DNA from: Dorea longicatena
Lineage (GTDB): Bacteria > Bacillota > Clostridia > Lachnospirales > Lachnospiraceae
Length of the DNA stretch: 64,000 nt
Direction of reading: 5' to 3'
Assembly (NCBI RefSeq): GCF_024168045.1
Contig: NZ_CP100126.1
Span: 2,893,803-2,957,802, forward strand
The translations under genes were made by a program, and so were the position numbers. The number at the start of each line of letters is the position of its first letter. Position 1 is the stretch's first letter. Shown here piece by piece: positions 9,996 to 17,278 of this stretch. Under the pieces are notes generated by a model, which searched no databases, was not told where the DNA came from, and saw only the letters and a program-made list of their open reading frames with translations.

Positions 9996-10024
9996 TTGTT
10001 TTGAAGGAAGCACGGAGATATAAT
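9996..10024 (+). promoter_or_regulatory. Sigma-A-type promoter for the diguanylate cyclase gene
   Basis: TTGTTT (9996-10001), a 17-bp spacer and a perfect TATAAT (10019-10024) lie 22 bp before the proposed GTG start at 10047. Confidence 0.7.
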
Positions 10025-10046
10025 AGAAAAACATGGTGATAGGAAG

Positions 10047-11198
10047 GTGATAGAAATAATAGTTATAGAAGAAATATTGATAGCAAACGGATTGACTGTG
10101 CTAATGATGTGGTTTCTTTTGCTTTGCAGACGGAAAAACAGAGAAAGTCTCCATGAGGAAGACAAACTATATGACGGAATGGCAATAGTGAACTTAGCGG
10201 GGGCATTGTCTGAGACAATTGCTTTTCTGGTAGATGGGAATCAATTTACCGGCTGTAGACAGATCAATTATATCTCCAACAGCATATGTTTTATAGGTAC
10301 CGTCAGCATAGGTCTGCTTTGGTGTCTGTATGTAGAATTACGCATTTACCGGAATTATAAGAGAATATTCAAAAAAGTAAGAGTTGTAATGTTTCCTTGG
10401 ATCGTAGAAGTAATTATGGTTTTATGTAATCTGCCCGGAACAGGGATTATGTTTAAAATATCTAAGGAGAATGTATATCAGCGAACTGCCGGTTCACTGG
10501 TAGGATATATCTCACTTATATTATATTTTGCTTACAGCATCTATCTGGTGTATCATTCCAAAAAACAGGGAGTTAATGTGAATTTCTTTCCCGTGATATA
10601 TTTCGTCGGTCCCTGTTTTGCAGGCGTGCTTATCCAGTTCCTTTTTTACGGAATCACATCGTCATGGGTGTTAGTTGCGATCGCATTGATATTTGTGCAG
10701 ATGCAGACATATGCCGAGAATTTATATATGGATGAACTTTCCGGATTATATAATCGGAGATATCTTAATGCAGTACTTTCTGAAAGGAAATTTACGAAAT
10801 GTAAATCTTTATATGGAATCATGATGGATGTAAACGCCTTTAAATATATTAATGATAATTTTGGTCATAGTATGGGAGATAAGGCTATCTGTACGTTGGG
10901 AAATATACTTTTTAGATCTATACCAGCTGCCGGTATGGCAATCCGCTATGCGGGAGATGAGTTTATTGTATTACTATCAGGTGTTGAGGAAGAAAGTGTC
11001 CTGGCCACAATGAAAGAGATTCATAATAACCTATCCCGTTTCAATGAATCCGGGATAGAACCATTCACTCTAAGTGTTTCCATGGGATATGCAGAATTTG
11101 GATCTGAAGATGATGCCGAAGTGTTCCTGATGCATATGGATGAAAAAATGTATGAGGAAAAGCGGAAATATCATTTGTTAAAGAAATCAGATAATTGA
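10047..11198 (+). CDS. Membrane-bound GGDEF diguanylate cyclase
   Basis: About 383 residues. The N-terminal ~225 residues form about six or seven hydrophobic segments with no soluble sensor. The GGDEF domain follows: DELSGLYNRRY, then DVNAFKYINDNFGHSMGD, and the signature as RYAGDEF near residue 302. AGDEF is an accepted active variant of GGDEF, so this should make cyclic di-GMP. No RxxD inhibitory site is evident upstream of the signature. The start is uncertain: the GTG at 10047 has a very close AGGAAG, and a TTG at 10077 is an alternative. It has its own promoter and a strong terminator, so it is monocistronic, but the next operon starts with a degenerate relative. Confidence 0.88.
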   Translation: MIEIIVIEEILIANGLTVLMMWFLLLCRRKNRESLHEEDKLYDGMAIVNLAGALSETIAFLVDGNQFTGCRQINYISNSICFIGTVSIGLLWCLYVELRIYRNYKRIFKKVRVVMFPWIVEVIMVLCNLPGTGIMFKISKENVYQRTAGSLVGYISLILYFAYSIYLVYHSKKQGVNVNFFPVIYFVGPCFAGVLIQFLFYGITSSWVLVAIALIFVQMQTYAENLYMDELSGLYNRRYLNAVLSERKFTKCKSLYGIMMDVNAFKYINDNFGHSMGDKAICTLGNILFRSIPAAGMAIRYAGDEFIVLLSGVEEESVLATMKEIHNNLSRFNESGIEPFTLSVSMGYAEFGSEDDAEVFLMHMDEKMYEEKRKYHLLKKSDN

Positions 11199-11199
11199 T

Positions 11200-11250
11200 A
11201 ACATAAACCCGGATTATTCACAGCAGACATGAATAATCCGGGTTTATGTT
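11200..11250 (+). terminator. Terminator after the diguanylate cyclase
   Basis: A perfect inverted repeat of about 20 bp (AACATAAACCCGGATTATTC and its complement, arms at about 11200-11220 and 11230-11250) with a 9-nt loop is followed by a T-rich tract. It separates the cyclase gene from the following operon. Confidence 0.8.
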
Positions 11251-11259
11251 ATTCTTTAT

Positions 11260-11288
11260 TTATCAAAACGGCTAGTTTATGTTATACT
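11260..11288 (+). promoter_or_regulatory. Putative promoter of the pilus-like operon
   Basis: TTATCA (11260-11265), a 17-bp spacer and TATACT (11283-11288) lie 70 bp before the first gene at 11358. The -35 match is weak. An ECF-type promoter is an alternative because the operon encodes its own sigma factor. Confidence 0.5.
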
Positions 11289-11357
11289 GAAATTGTTCAT
11301 ACAGATCTATACCACAGATATGAAAATATCCATTTTTGAAAAAGAGACAGGGAAGTT

Positions 11358-12053
11358 ATGAAAAAATTCAATATTTTTAAAATTGTACAATTATCTTTAC
11401 TGATTTTGATAACGTTGATCAGTGTATATCTTTTGATGCAGCCGGAAGTAAAGCAGTATATCTTTGCATCAACTCCCGCAACGATACTGTTCATCATTAT
11501 CTGGATCGTATTACTTGCAAGTTATGTATTTCTTCTGATTGATTTCAGTATCCTTTCATCGGTCAAATTAAACTATCACAATTTATACGGCGTTGCATAT
11601 TCCGATCCATTGTCCGGTATCCCGAACCGTTTCAGCTGTGATACGATCATTGAAAAGTATTATGACACAACGCTTCCTGACAATCTGACATGTGTGATGA
11701 TAGATCTTTCCAATCTTTCGTCCGTGAACAAACTTTATGATCATGCGACCGGAAATATGTTATTAAAAGATTTTTCCAATATCCTGTCTGCCTCCGCGCT
11801 GTCCCTTTGTTTTGTGGGACGTAACGGCGGCAATAAATTTCTTGCAATCTTTGAAAATTGCACAGATGACCAGTTGAATACTTTCCTCGCCCGGATTGCC
11901 GACCGTGTTAAGCAGCACAACCAGTCACCTTCTGCCATTTCCATTGAATATCGGATCGGTATTGCAAAGAACAGCGAAGAACACCTTGCTGAAATTACCC
12001 AGTTGATTGCTCTTGCCTATAATAGAATTTCCGATGAAACGATCGCGCACTAA
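11358..12053 (+). CDS. Two-TM protein with degenerate GGDEF domain
   Basis: 231 residues. Two membrane segments (about 10-28 and 38-62) precede a short GGDEF-like domain recognised from SDPLSGIPNRFSCD, the ID-LSNLS block and GRNGGNKFLAIFE. The signature reads GGNKF instead of GGDEF, so the metal and catalytic acidic residues are gone and it should not make cyclic di-GMP. Family knowledge suggests such domains act as GTP or c-di-GMP binding receptors or scaffolds; that role is inference. An AGGGAAG ribosome site lies at good spacing. It is the first gene of the sigma/pilus-like operon, 18 bp ahead of the sigma factor. Confidence 0.75.
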   Translation: MKKFNIFKIVQLSLLILITLISVYLLMQPEVKQYIFASTPATILFIIIWIVLLASYVFLLIDFSILSSVKLNYHNLYGVAYSDPLSGIPNRFSCDTIIEKYYDTTLPDNLTCVMIDLSNLSSVNKLYDHATGNMLLKDFSNILSASALSLCFVGRNGGNKFLAIFENCTDDQLNTFLARIADRVKQHNQSPSAISIEYRIGIAKNSEEHLAEITQLIALAYNRISDETIAH

Positions 12054-12071
12054 CCAAGGAGGTACTGTTCT

Positions 12072-12671
12072 ATGGATGAATTAGATTATAACTATCTCGC
12101 CGAACTTGTTCTCAAGACTCAGCGCGGTGATAGTGAGGCTTTTGCAGAACTTTATACCGCCACATATCAGAAGCAGTACCGTTTTACCTATCGTTATGCA
12201 AAGGATGCTTATCTCGCACAGGATATTCTTCAGGATGTATACATTCTGGTGCTGAAAAATATCAACACCCTGAAGAATCCCCGGCTCTTCGTCTCCTGGC
12301 TGAACCAGATTACATTCCGCACCTGTTTTGATGTATGTCAGAAGAACAGCCGTCATGAAGAAGAGCTTAACCATGTTACGGAGATGACGCAGGAAAAGGA
12401 TCCGCATCTGCAGCCGGATTCCATGACACACAATCCGGAAAAGCAGCTCATGGATCATTTCGACCACCCCGTACTCATGGCTTCTGTTCTCGAATTACCA
12501 CCGCAATATGCACAGGCACTTATTATGCGTTATTTCAACGATATGAGTATCGATGAGATTGCCGATGCCATGAACTGCAGCCACAGCACGATCAAACGTC
12601 GACTTGTAAAAGGCAAAAAACTACTTGAGAAACTGCTGAAAAATAAGATGGGAGGCGATTGGTTTGAATAA
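12072..12671 (+). CDS. ECF-type RNA polymerase sigma factor
   Basis: 199 residues. Region 2 (about 25-90) carries the YRYAKDAYLAQDILQDVYI block, and region 4 (about 135-190) carries LPPQYAQALIMRYFNDMSIDEIADAMNCSHSTIKRRL with a clear helix-turn-helix. There is no region 1 or 3, as expected for ECF/SigV-like factors. AAGGAGG lies 9 bp before the ATG. The stop codon overlaps the start of the next gene, which encodes a membrane protein placed where anti-sigma factors usually lie. Context suggests it directs transcription of this operon or of envelope genes; that is inference. Confidence 0.93.
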   Translation: MDELDYNYLAELVLKTQRGDSEAFAELYTATYQKQYRFTYRYAKDAYLAQDILQDVYILVLKNINTLKNPRLFVSWLNQITFRTCFDVCQKNSRHEEELNHVTEMTQEKDPHLQPDSMTHNPEKQLMDHFDHPVLMASVLELPPQYAQALIMRYFNDMSIDEIADAMNCSHSTIKRRLVKGKKLLEKLLKNKMGGDWFE

Positions 12672-13413
12672 AAACGCCACCCTTGTATTTCATCCGGATA
12701 ATTCTTCTTTGAACAACACAGAACATACAGACATTCCTGAACTGGATACACAGACAGCGAACCAATTGCTGGATAATGTATTTGCCGCATGCGATATGGA
12801 ACCCAGCGTAGTCCCGGTCGAAGTCCTGGAATCCTGGGGAAATTATAAAAAGCACGGCTTCAATCTCGGACGGACTCTGGCATACATTTTCCTGATCGTC
12901 CTGATCCTGCTTCCGCTTATGTTCTTCCGGCCATCGATCATCGCAGAACGAACGGATGTCAAATCCGCTTCGGATGCCATATATAATATTCATATCAAGA
13001 CACTGCTTCCTTTACATTCCGTAAGTGCCACCATAAACGGGACTCCGGTCCGGCTTCAGGAAGAGGGTTCAAAGGAATTCAAGGCTGCGATTTCCGATAA
13101 CGGAACACTGAAGATCAAAGCAGTCTCTTTCAACGGACAGGTGGCCGCCAGGTTCTACAAGGTCCGTCATCTCGACAAAGAAAAGCCGGTTCTTAAGGAT
13201 TATTATTCCAAAGACGGTTATATCTACCTGGAAGTTATGGATACCTATTCCGGTATCGACTATCCGAATATCGGCGGATACGCACCGGATCACTTTGACA
13301 CAAAAACCGGAATGATTGTATATCCGGTTCCGGACGCACCTGTAACCGTTACGATTCCGGATAACGCCGGAAACGAGCTGGTACTTCTGCTCTCACCGGT
13401 CGATAATAATTAA
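12664..13413 (+). CDS. Single-TM protein, candidate anti-sigma factor
   Basis: About 249 residues from a TTG start preceded by GGAGG; it overlaps the sigma gene by 8 bp, which implies translational coupling. A cytoplasmic N-terminal part (about 1-70) contains an LLDNVFAACDMEPSVVPVEVLESW segment. One membrane span (about 78-98) follows, then an extracytoplasmic beta-rich region with YSKDGYIYLEVMDTYSGIDYP and PVTVTIPDNAGNE, resembling Ig-like or DUF4179-type anti-sigma ectodomains. No zinc-binding HxxxCxxC anti-sigma motif is present. The role is inferred from topology and coupling; I do not recognise the family with certainty. Confidence 0.6.
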   Translation: MNKNATLVFHPDNSSLNNTEHTDIPELDTQTANQLLDNVFAACDMEPSVVPVEVLESWGNYKKHGFNLGRTLAYIFLIVLILLPLMFFRPSIIAERTDVKSASDAIYNIHIKTLLPLHSVSATINGTPVRLQEEGSKEFKAAISDNGTLKIKAVSFNGQVAARFYKVRHLDKEKPVLKDYYSKDGYIYLEVMDTYSGIDYPNIGGYAPDHFDTKTGMIVYPVPDAPVTVTIPDNAGNELVLLLSPVDNN

Positions 13414-13448
13414 CAGACGATTTATAAATACACAGGAGGATTGCAGAT

Positions 13449-14375
13449 ATGAAATACAGATTACATTTATCCTATTTACTTATCGCCATATTCTGCCTTC
13501 TTCTTGGGGGTTGTTCCGGCAGTTCTTCCGCATCCCGAAAGGAACATTCCGGTCCCCCCAGAGATTCAACGCCTAGAGTGTTAACCCCGTCAGCTGACGG
13601 GGTTACCGTTTATCAGAATGATTTTGCTTCCATTGATACATCAAATACTTCGCAGGGCTATGTTATGGTGAAATACAATGGAACAAATGAAAAAGTAAAG
13701 CTTCAGATCACATGTCCCGATCAGAGTTGTTATACTTACCTGATCAGCGACCGCGGAGCATATGATACATTCCCGCTGACAGCCGGAAATGGCTCCTATG
13801 CCTTACAGGTTCTGGAAAATGTCGCAGGTGACACTTATACCGTCTCACTTGCCCAATCCATCAACGTCAGCATCGAAGATGAATTCCTTCCTTTCCTGTA
13901 TCCGAATCAATATGTGAACTTCCATACAGATTCGAAGGCTGTCTCCAAAGGCAGCGATCTTGCAAAAGACACCTACAGTGATCTGGATGTTGTACAGAAC
14001 ATTTACAATTATGTGATTAAAAACATTTCTTACGACACAGAAAAAGCACAGAACGTATCTTACGGATATGTCCCGGATATTGATGATACGCTTTCTTCCA
14101 AAAAAGGGATATGCTTTGACTATGCGGCACTTATGACAAGCATGCTGCGGTCACAGAATATTCCGACCAAACTGGAAGTCGGTTACTCCGGAGATGCCTA
14201 CCATGCCTGGATCAGCACATATATTGATGACAAAGGCTGGGTAGATGATATCATCCAGTTCAACGGGAATACCTGGCAGATTATGGATCCAACCCTTGCC
14301 GCAACCAACGACAGTGCCGCTGTTAAGAAATATGTCGGCGACGGCAGTCATTATGTTGTAAAATATACGTATTAA
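13449..14375 (+). CDS. Transglutaminase-fold lipoprotein
   Basis: 308 residues. The signal peptide ends in lipobox LLGGC (Cys about 22), so it should be a surface lipoprotein. A Ser/Arg/Pro-rich linker is followed by a beta-rich region (about 60-150). The C-terminal transglutaminase-like domain has the Cys-His-Asp triad: KKGICFDYAALM (Cys about 221), YHAWIS (His about 252) and IMDPT (Asp about 279). Such domains act as proteases, amidases or crosslinking enzymes. AGGAGG lies 9 bp before the ATG. The position inside a pilus-like operon suggests processing or anchoring of surface subunits (inference). A 24-bp perfect palindrome lies in the linker codons (13583-13606). Confidence 0.85.
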   Translation: MKYRLHLSYLLIAIFCLLLGGCSGSSSASRKEHSGPPRDSTPRVLTPSADGVTVYQNDFASIDTSNTSQGYVMVKYNGTNEKVKLQITCPDQSCYTYLISDRGAYDTFPLTAGNGSYALQVLENVAGDTYTVSLAQSINVSIEDEFLPFLYPNQYVNFHTDSKAVSKGSDLAKDTYSDLDVVQNIYNYVIKNISYDTEKAQNVSYGYVPDIDDTLSSKKGICFDYAALMTSMLRSQNIPTKLEVGYSGDAYHAWISTYIDDKGWVDDIIQFNGNTWQIMDPTLAATNDSAAVKKYVGDGSHYVVKYTY

Positions 14376-14439
14376 TCCCACCATGAAATATGTAGTATTC
14401 TATATGGCCATATATGATGGGATATGAAAGGAGACTTTT

Positions 14440-15489
14440 ATGGCAGACAAAACATTCACTCCACTTTCCAATACAGAGATTGCCGCTTTCTGTTCCCAGA
14501 CCGCCATGATCTTAAGATCCGGTATCTCTTCTATCGAGGGGATCTCGATCATGCTGGAAGATTCACAGAATGCAGGCGAGAAGGAATTACTCTCTGCGGT
14601 CAATGATACACTTATGCAGACCGGAAACCTGACACAGGCACTGGAAGATACACACGCTTATCCGGACTACATGATCTCTATGGTCCGAATCGGTGAGCAG
14701 ACCGGCCGCCTGGATGATGTTATGGATTCTCTGGCCGTCTATTATGAGAAAGAGGATTCTCTGGCAGAATCCATCAAGAGTGCGGTTACTTATCCGCTGA
14801 TCATGATCGTCATGATGCTGCTTGTCATCCTGCTCCTGATCATGAAAGTAATGCCGGTCTTCAATCAGGTATTTATCCAGCTCGGAAGCAGTATGTCCGG
14901 CATTTCCCTTGTGATCCTGAATATCGGACAGTTCCTGAACCGTCATATTGCAGTCTTTCTTCTGATTCTTGCCGTACTGGCAGGAATGATTTTCTACGTA
15001 TGCTTTTCGAAAAAGCGGTCTCAGAACTTCCAGTCTTTCTTTGGAAAGTTTAAGAATTCCAGACAGTTATATGAGAAGATCTCTGCCCGCCGCTTCGCCA
15101 GCGGTATGGCACTTACGTTAAGCAGCGGTCTTCCGCCGGAAGAATGTCTGAACCTTACTATGGATCTGATCGATGACCATGCATTCCGTACCAGGCTGGA
15201 AAAATGCCGGGAAGAGCTTTCATCCGGAAATGATTTTAGTGAAGTACTTTTGAGCAATCACATATTCTCCGGACTTTACGCCAGACTGGTGTCCATCGGC
15301 GGACGTACCGGTTCCATGGAAGAGATCATGCAGAAGATCGCAGATCAATATGATGAAGATATTGATGTAAGGATGGCCGGAATGATCGCTGCGATCGAAC
15401 CGACACTCGTCATCATCTTATCCGTGATCGTCGGCATTATCTTATTGTCCGTAATGCTTCCGCTAGTCAGCATTATGGCAGGATTATAG
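14440..15489 (+). CDS. PilC/GspF-family inner-membrane platform protein
   Basis: 349 residues, shorter than canonical PilC (about 400) but with both T2SSF repeats. The first (about 10-130) contains MLRSGISSIEGISIML-like and VRIGEQTGRLDDVM blocks; the second (about 215-335) contains the parallel LSSGLPPEECL and VSIGGRTGSMEEIM blocks. Membrane segments lie at about 118-140, 165-187 and 322-345. The protein is the cytoplasmic-membrane platform that couples a motor ATPase to pilin assembly. AAAGGAG lies 6 bp before the ATG. The four following genes encode pilin-like proteins and the last a PilT-type ATPase. Confidence 0.93.
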   Translation: MADKTFTPLSNTEIAAFCSQTAMILRSGISSIEGISIMLEDSQNAGEKELLSAVNDTLMQTGNLTQALEDTHAYPDYMISMVRIGEQTGRLDDVMDSLAVYYEKEDSLAESIKSAVTYPLIMIVMMLLVILLLIMKVMPVFNQVFIQLGSSMSGISLVILNIGQFLNRHIAVFLLILAVLAGMIFYVCFSKKRSQNFQSFFGKFKNSRQLYEKISARRFASGMALTLSSGLPPEECLNLTMDLIDDHAFRTRLEKCREELSSGNDFSEVLLSNHIFSGLYARLVSIGGRTGSMEEIMQKIADQYDEDIDVRMAGMIAAIEPTLVIILSVIVGIILLSVMLPLVSIMAGL

Positions 15490-15504
15490 AAGGAGTGGAT
15501 GCAT

Positions 15505-15843
15505 ATGCAGCGTTTTATAAGAGAACGTAAAACTTCATATCTGCGTAATGTTATCATCTCTGTTCTTATCTTCCTGCTGATCTTTGCCGGATTTGGCTGC
15601 GGGCTGACTGCCATGAACAAAAAGATGGATCAGGAGGAGATGCAGACTCTTCAGAATGCCATAACCCGGAGTGTAACCACCTGTTATACCCTGGAAGGGA
15701 GCTATCCGCAGAGTCTTGGCTACCTGAAAAAACATTACGGACTTCATTATGATGAGAATAAATATTTTGTAGACTATCAGCCGCTCGGTGCCAATATCAT
15801 GCCCGACATTACTATTATCAGGAAGGAGGCGGATCACCGTTGA
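15505..15843 (+). CDS. Pilin-like single-TM protein with GspG-type GxYP motif
   Basis: About 112 residues (an ATG at 15499 is also possible; the one at 15505 is better spaced from AGGAG). A basic head (RERK) is followed by one membrane helix (about 14-36). The periplasmic-side domain has TTCYTLEGSYPQSLGYLKKHYGL, the GxYP-S-L pattern seen in GspG/PilA pseudopilins, and ends in IMPDITIIRK. There is no G|FTLxE prepilin cleavage site: the helix starts YLRNVIISVL. It therefore looks like a pilin-type subunit that would not be processed by a standard prepilin peptidase. Its stop overlaps the next start by 4 bp. Confidence 0.65.
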   Translation: MQRFIRERKTSYLRNVIISVLIFLLIFAGFGCGLTAMNKKMDQEEMQTLQNAITRSVTTCYTLEGSYPQSLGYLKKHYGLHYDENKYFVDYQPLGANIMPDITIIRKEADHR

Positions 15844-16325
15844 GATTCCAAAGACAGAAAAATCATGTCATTGACCTGTTATTCCCGATTGCTGTCCTCT
15901 TCGTATTTGCCATTTCTTCCTTCCTTGTGCTGGTCCTGTCTGCCCATATATACAGTTCGCAGACACAGAAAATGAATACCGGCTACACCGTCCACACATC
16001 TCTTGCCTACGTGGCGGAAAAGATACGTCAGAACGATTCTGACGGCGGTATATCAGCCGGGACTTTTCAGGGACAGGAATGTCTTGTACTAAAGGGTGGT
16101 TCCGGTGATATCCGCTACACCACTTATATCTATTCTTACAAAGGTAAATTAAAGGAACTGACTCTCCGGGACGGCACGGATGCTTCCCCTTCGGATGGCA
16201 AAGATATCCTGGCAGTCGCAGACTTCTCTGTCAGCGAGATCAAACCCGGACTTTTCAGATTCACATCCACAGATACGGATGGAACGACTGCTTCTGTCAC
16301 GATATCAGAAAGGAGCCGCCAATGA
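15840..16325 (+). CDS. DUF4860-like pilin-cluster protein
   Basis: 161 residues from a TTG start preceded by AAGGAGG; overlaps its neighbours by 4 bp at each end. An N-terminal membrane helix (about 10-33, IDLLFPIAVLFVFAISSFLVLVLSA) precedes an extracytoplasmic domain with GTFQGQECLVLKGG and YTTYIYSYKGKLKELTLRDG. This resembles DUF4860, a Clostridia family found in type II secretion/type IV pilus-like clusters. There is no cleavable prepilin leader. The domain organisation suits a minor pseudopilin (GspH/I-like). Family assignment is from memory of the pattern. Confidence 0.65.
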   Translation: MRFQRQKNHVIDLLFPIAVLFVFAISSFLVLVLSAHIYSSQTQKMNTGYTVHTSLAYVAEKIRQNDSDGGISAGTFQGQECLVLKGGSGDIRYTTYIYSYKGKLKELTLRDGTDASPSDGKDILAVADFSVSEIKPGLFRFTSTDTDGTTASVTISERSRQ

Positions 16326-16750
16326 AACGAACTTCCAACAGCCGCTCTTCTCTGTTTCTGATCGAACTGATCATTGCCATTCTGTTCTTCTCACTGGTAA
16401 GTGCTGTCTGTCTGAGAGCATTTGCACGGTCACACATCCTGACAGAGAATGCCCGTGACCTGAACGCAGCTCTTATGCATGTAGAGAGCACTGCGGAACT
16501 TCTAAGAGCAGGAGAATCTGTAGAGGCACAGGCTTTCTACTCTTCTTCCTGGGATACATGTGAAGAGAAGAAGGCCGCTTATATGATAACTGTAAAAGAA
16601 AAGGACGCATCCGATGAAGATAGCGGTACGGATGGCCTGACAACTTACCAGATCACCGCAAGGCAGCTTAACAACGGAAGAAAGATCTATTCTTTGAACG
16701 TTACCTGCCATACACCATACAGCATAAAGGAGGCTGCCGGTCATGAATAA
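16322..16750 (+). CDS. Minor pilin-like protein with conserved Glu at +5
   Basis: 142 residues. After a 10-residue basic and Ser-rich leader comes SLFLIELIIAILFFSLVSA. This matches the type IV prepilin helix with the key Glu at position 5 if cleavage falls after Ser9, but the usual Gly at -1 is replaced by Ser. The helix is followed by a small domain with a Cys pair (DTCEEKK and NVTCHTP). It is the only protein in the operon with a near-canonical prepilin N-terminus, so it could be a GspI/GspJ-like minor subunit. It overlaps the previous gene by 4 bp and the next by 8 bp. Confidence 0.65.
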   Translation: MKRTSNSRSSLFLIELIIAILFFSLVSAVCLRAFARSHILTENARDLNAALMHVESTAELLRAGESVEAQAFYSSSWDTCEEKKAAYMITVKEKDASDEDSGTDGLTTYQITARQLNNGRKIYSLNVTCHTPYSIKEAAGHE

Positions 16751-17246
16751 ACGAAAATTTCCTGTTACGAATATCGGCTCTGTATCGCTTCTGATGATAT
16801 TCATCGTGCTCTGTATGGTTACACTTGCAGCGTTATCATTGTCTACCGCTTCCGGCAGCTATCGGTCTGCACAGACACTTGCCGGTCACACAACCGCTTA
16901 TTACAGGGCATCCAACAAAGCAGAGAAAAAGCTTGCAAAGACAGAGAAGATCCTGCAGGCATGCTATCATTCCACTTCCGATGCAGACAGCTATTATCAA
17001 CAGGTGCGTCAACAGCTTGGAATCACCGGCAGCGACGGATCCCTGATCTATTCTTTTCAGACAGCTGTCAACAAGTCACAGGAACTGGAAGTCCGGATCC
17101 AGATCACCTATCCGGACAGTTCCGCTACAGCCGGGTCTGACCGGGAAGATTCAGATACTGCTTCTGCATTCTATAAGATCACCTGTTGGAAAATGACTTC
17201 TACAAGTGACTGGAATGCCGACAATTCCATTCAATTAATACAATAA
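16743..17246 (+). CDS. PilX/GspK-like single-TM protein
   Basis: 167 residues. The N-terminus KFPVTNIGSVSLLMIFIVLCMVTLAALSLS forms a membrane helix (about 11-33) preceded by Gly, like the NxGsvsLl start of PilX/GspK minor pilins. The remainder is a helical then beta-rich domain with an SYYQQVRQQLG segment and Ser/Asp-rich stretch (about 135-145). No catalytic motif is seen. It lies between the other pilin-like genes and the ATPase with an 8-bp overlap upstream. The assignment as minor pilin is inference from topology and context. Confidence 0.55.
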   Translation: MNKRKFPVTNIGSVSLLMIFIVLCMVTLAALSLSTASGSYRSAQTLAGHTTAYYRASNKAEKKLAKTEKILQACYHSTSDADSYYQQVRQQLGITGSDGSLIYSFQTAVNKSQELEVRIQITYPDSSATAGSDREDSDTASAFYKITCWKMTSTSDWNADNSIQLIQ

Positions 17247-17278
17247 TGATAAAGACTATATGATATCAGGAGGCATTT

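Noticed and set aside
14376..14439. Possible terminator between the transglutaminase and PilC-like genes
   Set aside because: Only a short imperfect pairing (ATCCCA/TGGGAT-like) without a T run; the operon probably continues through it.
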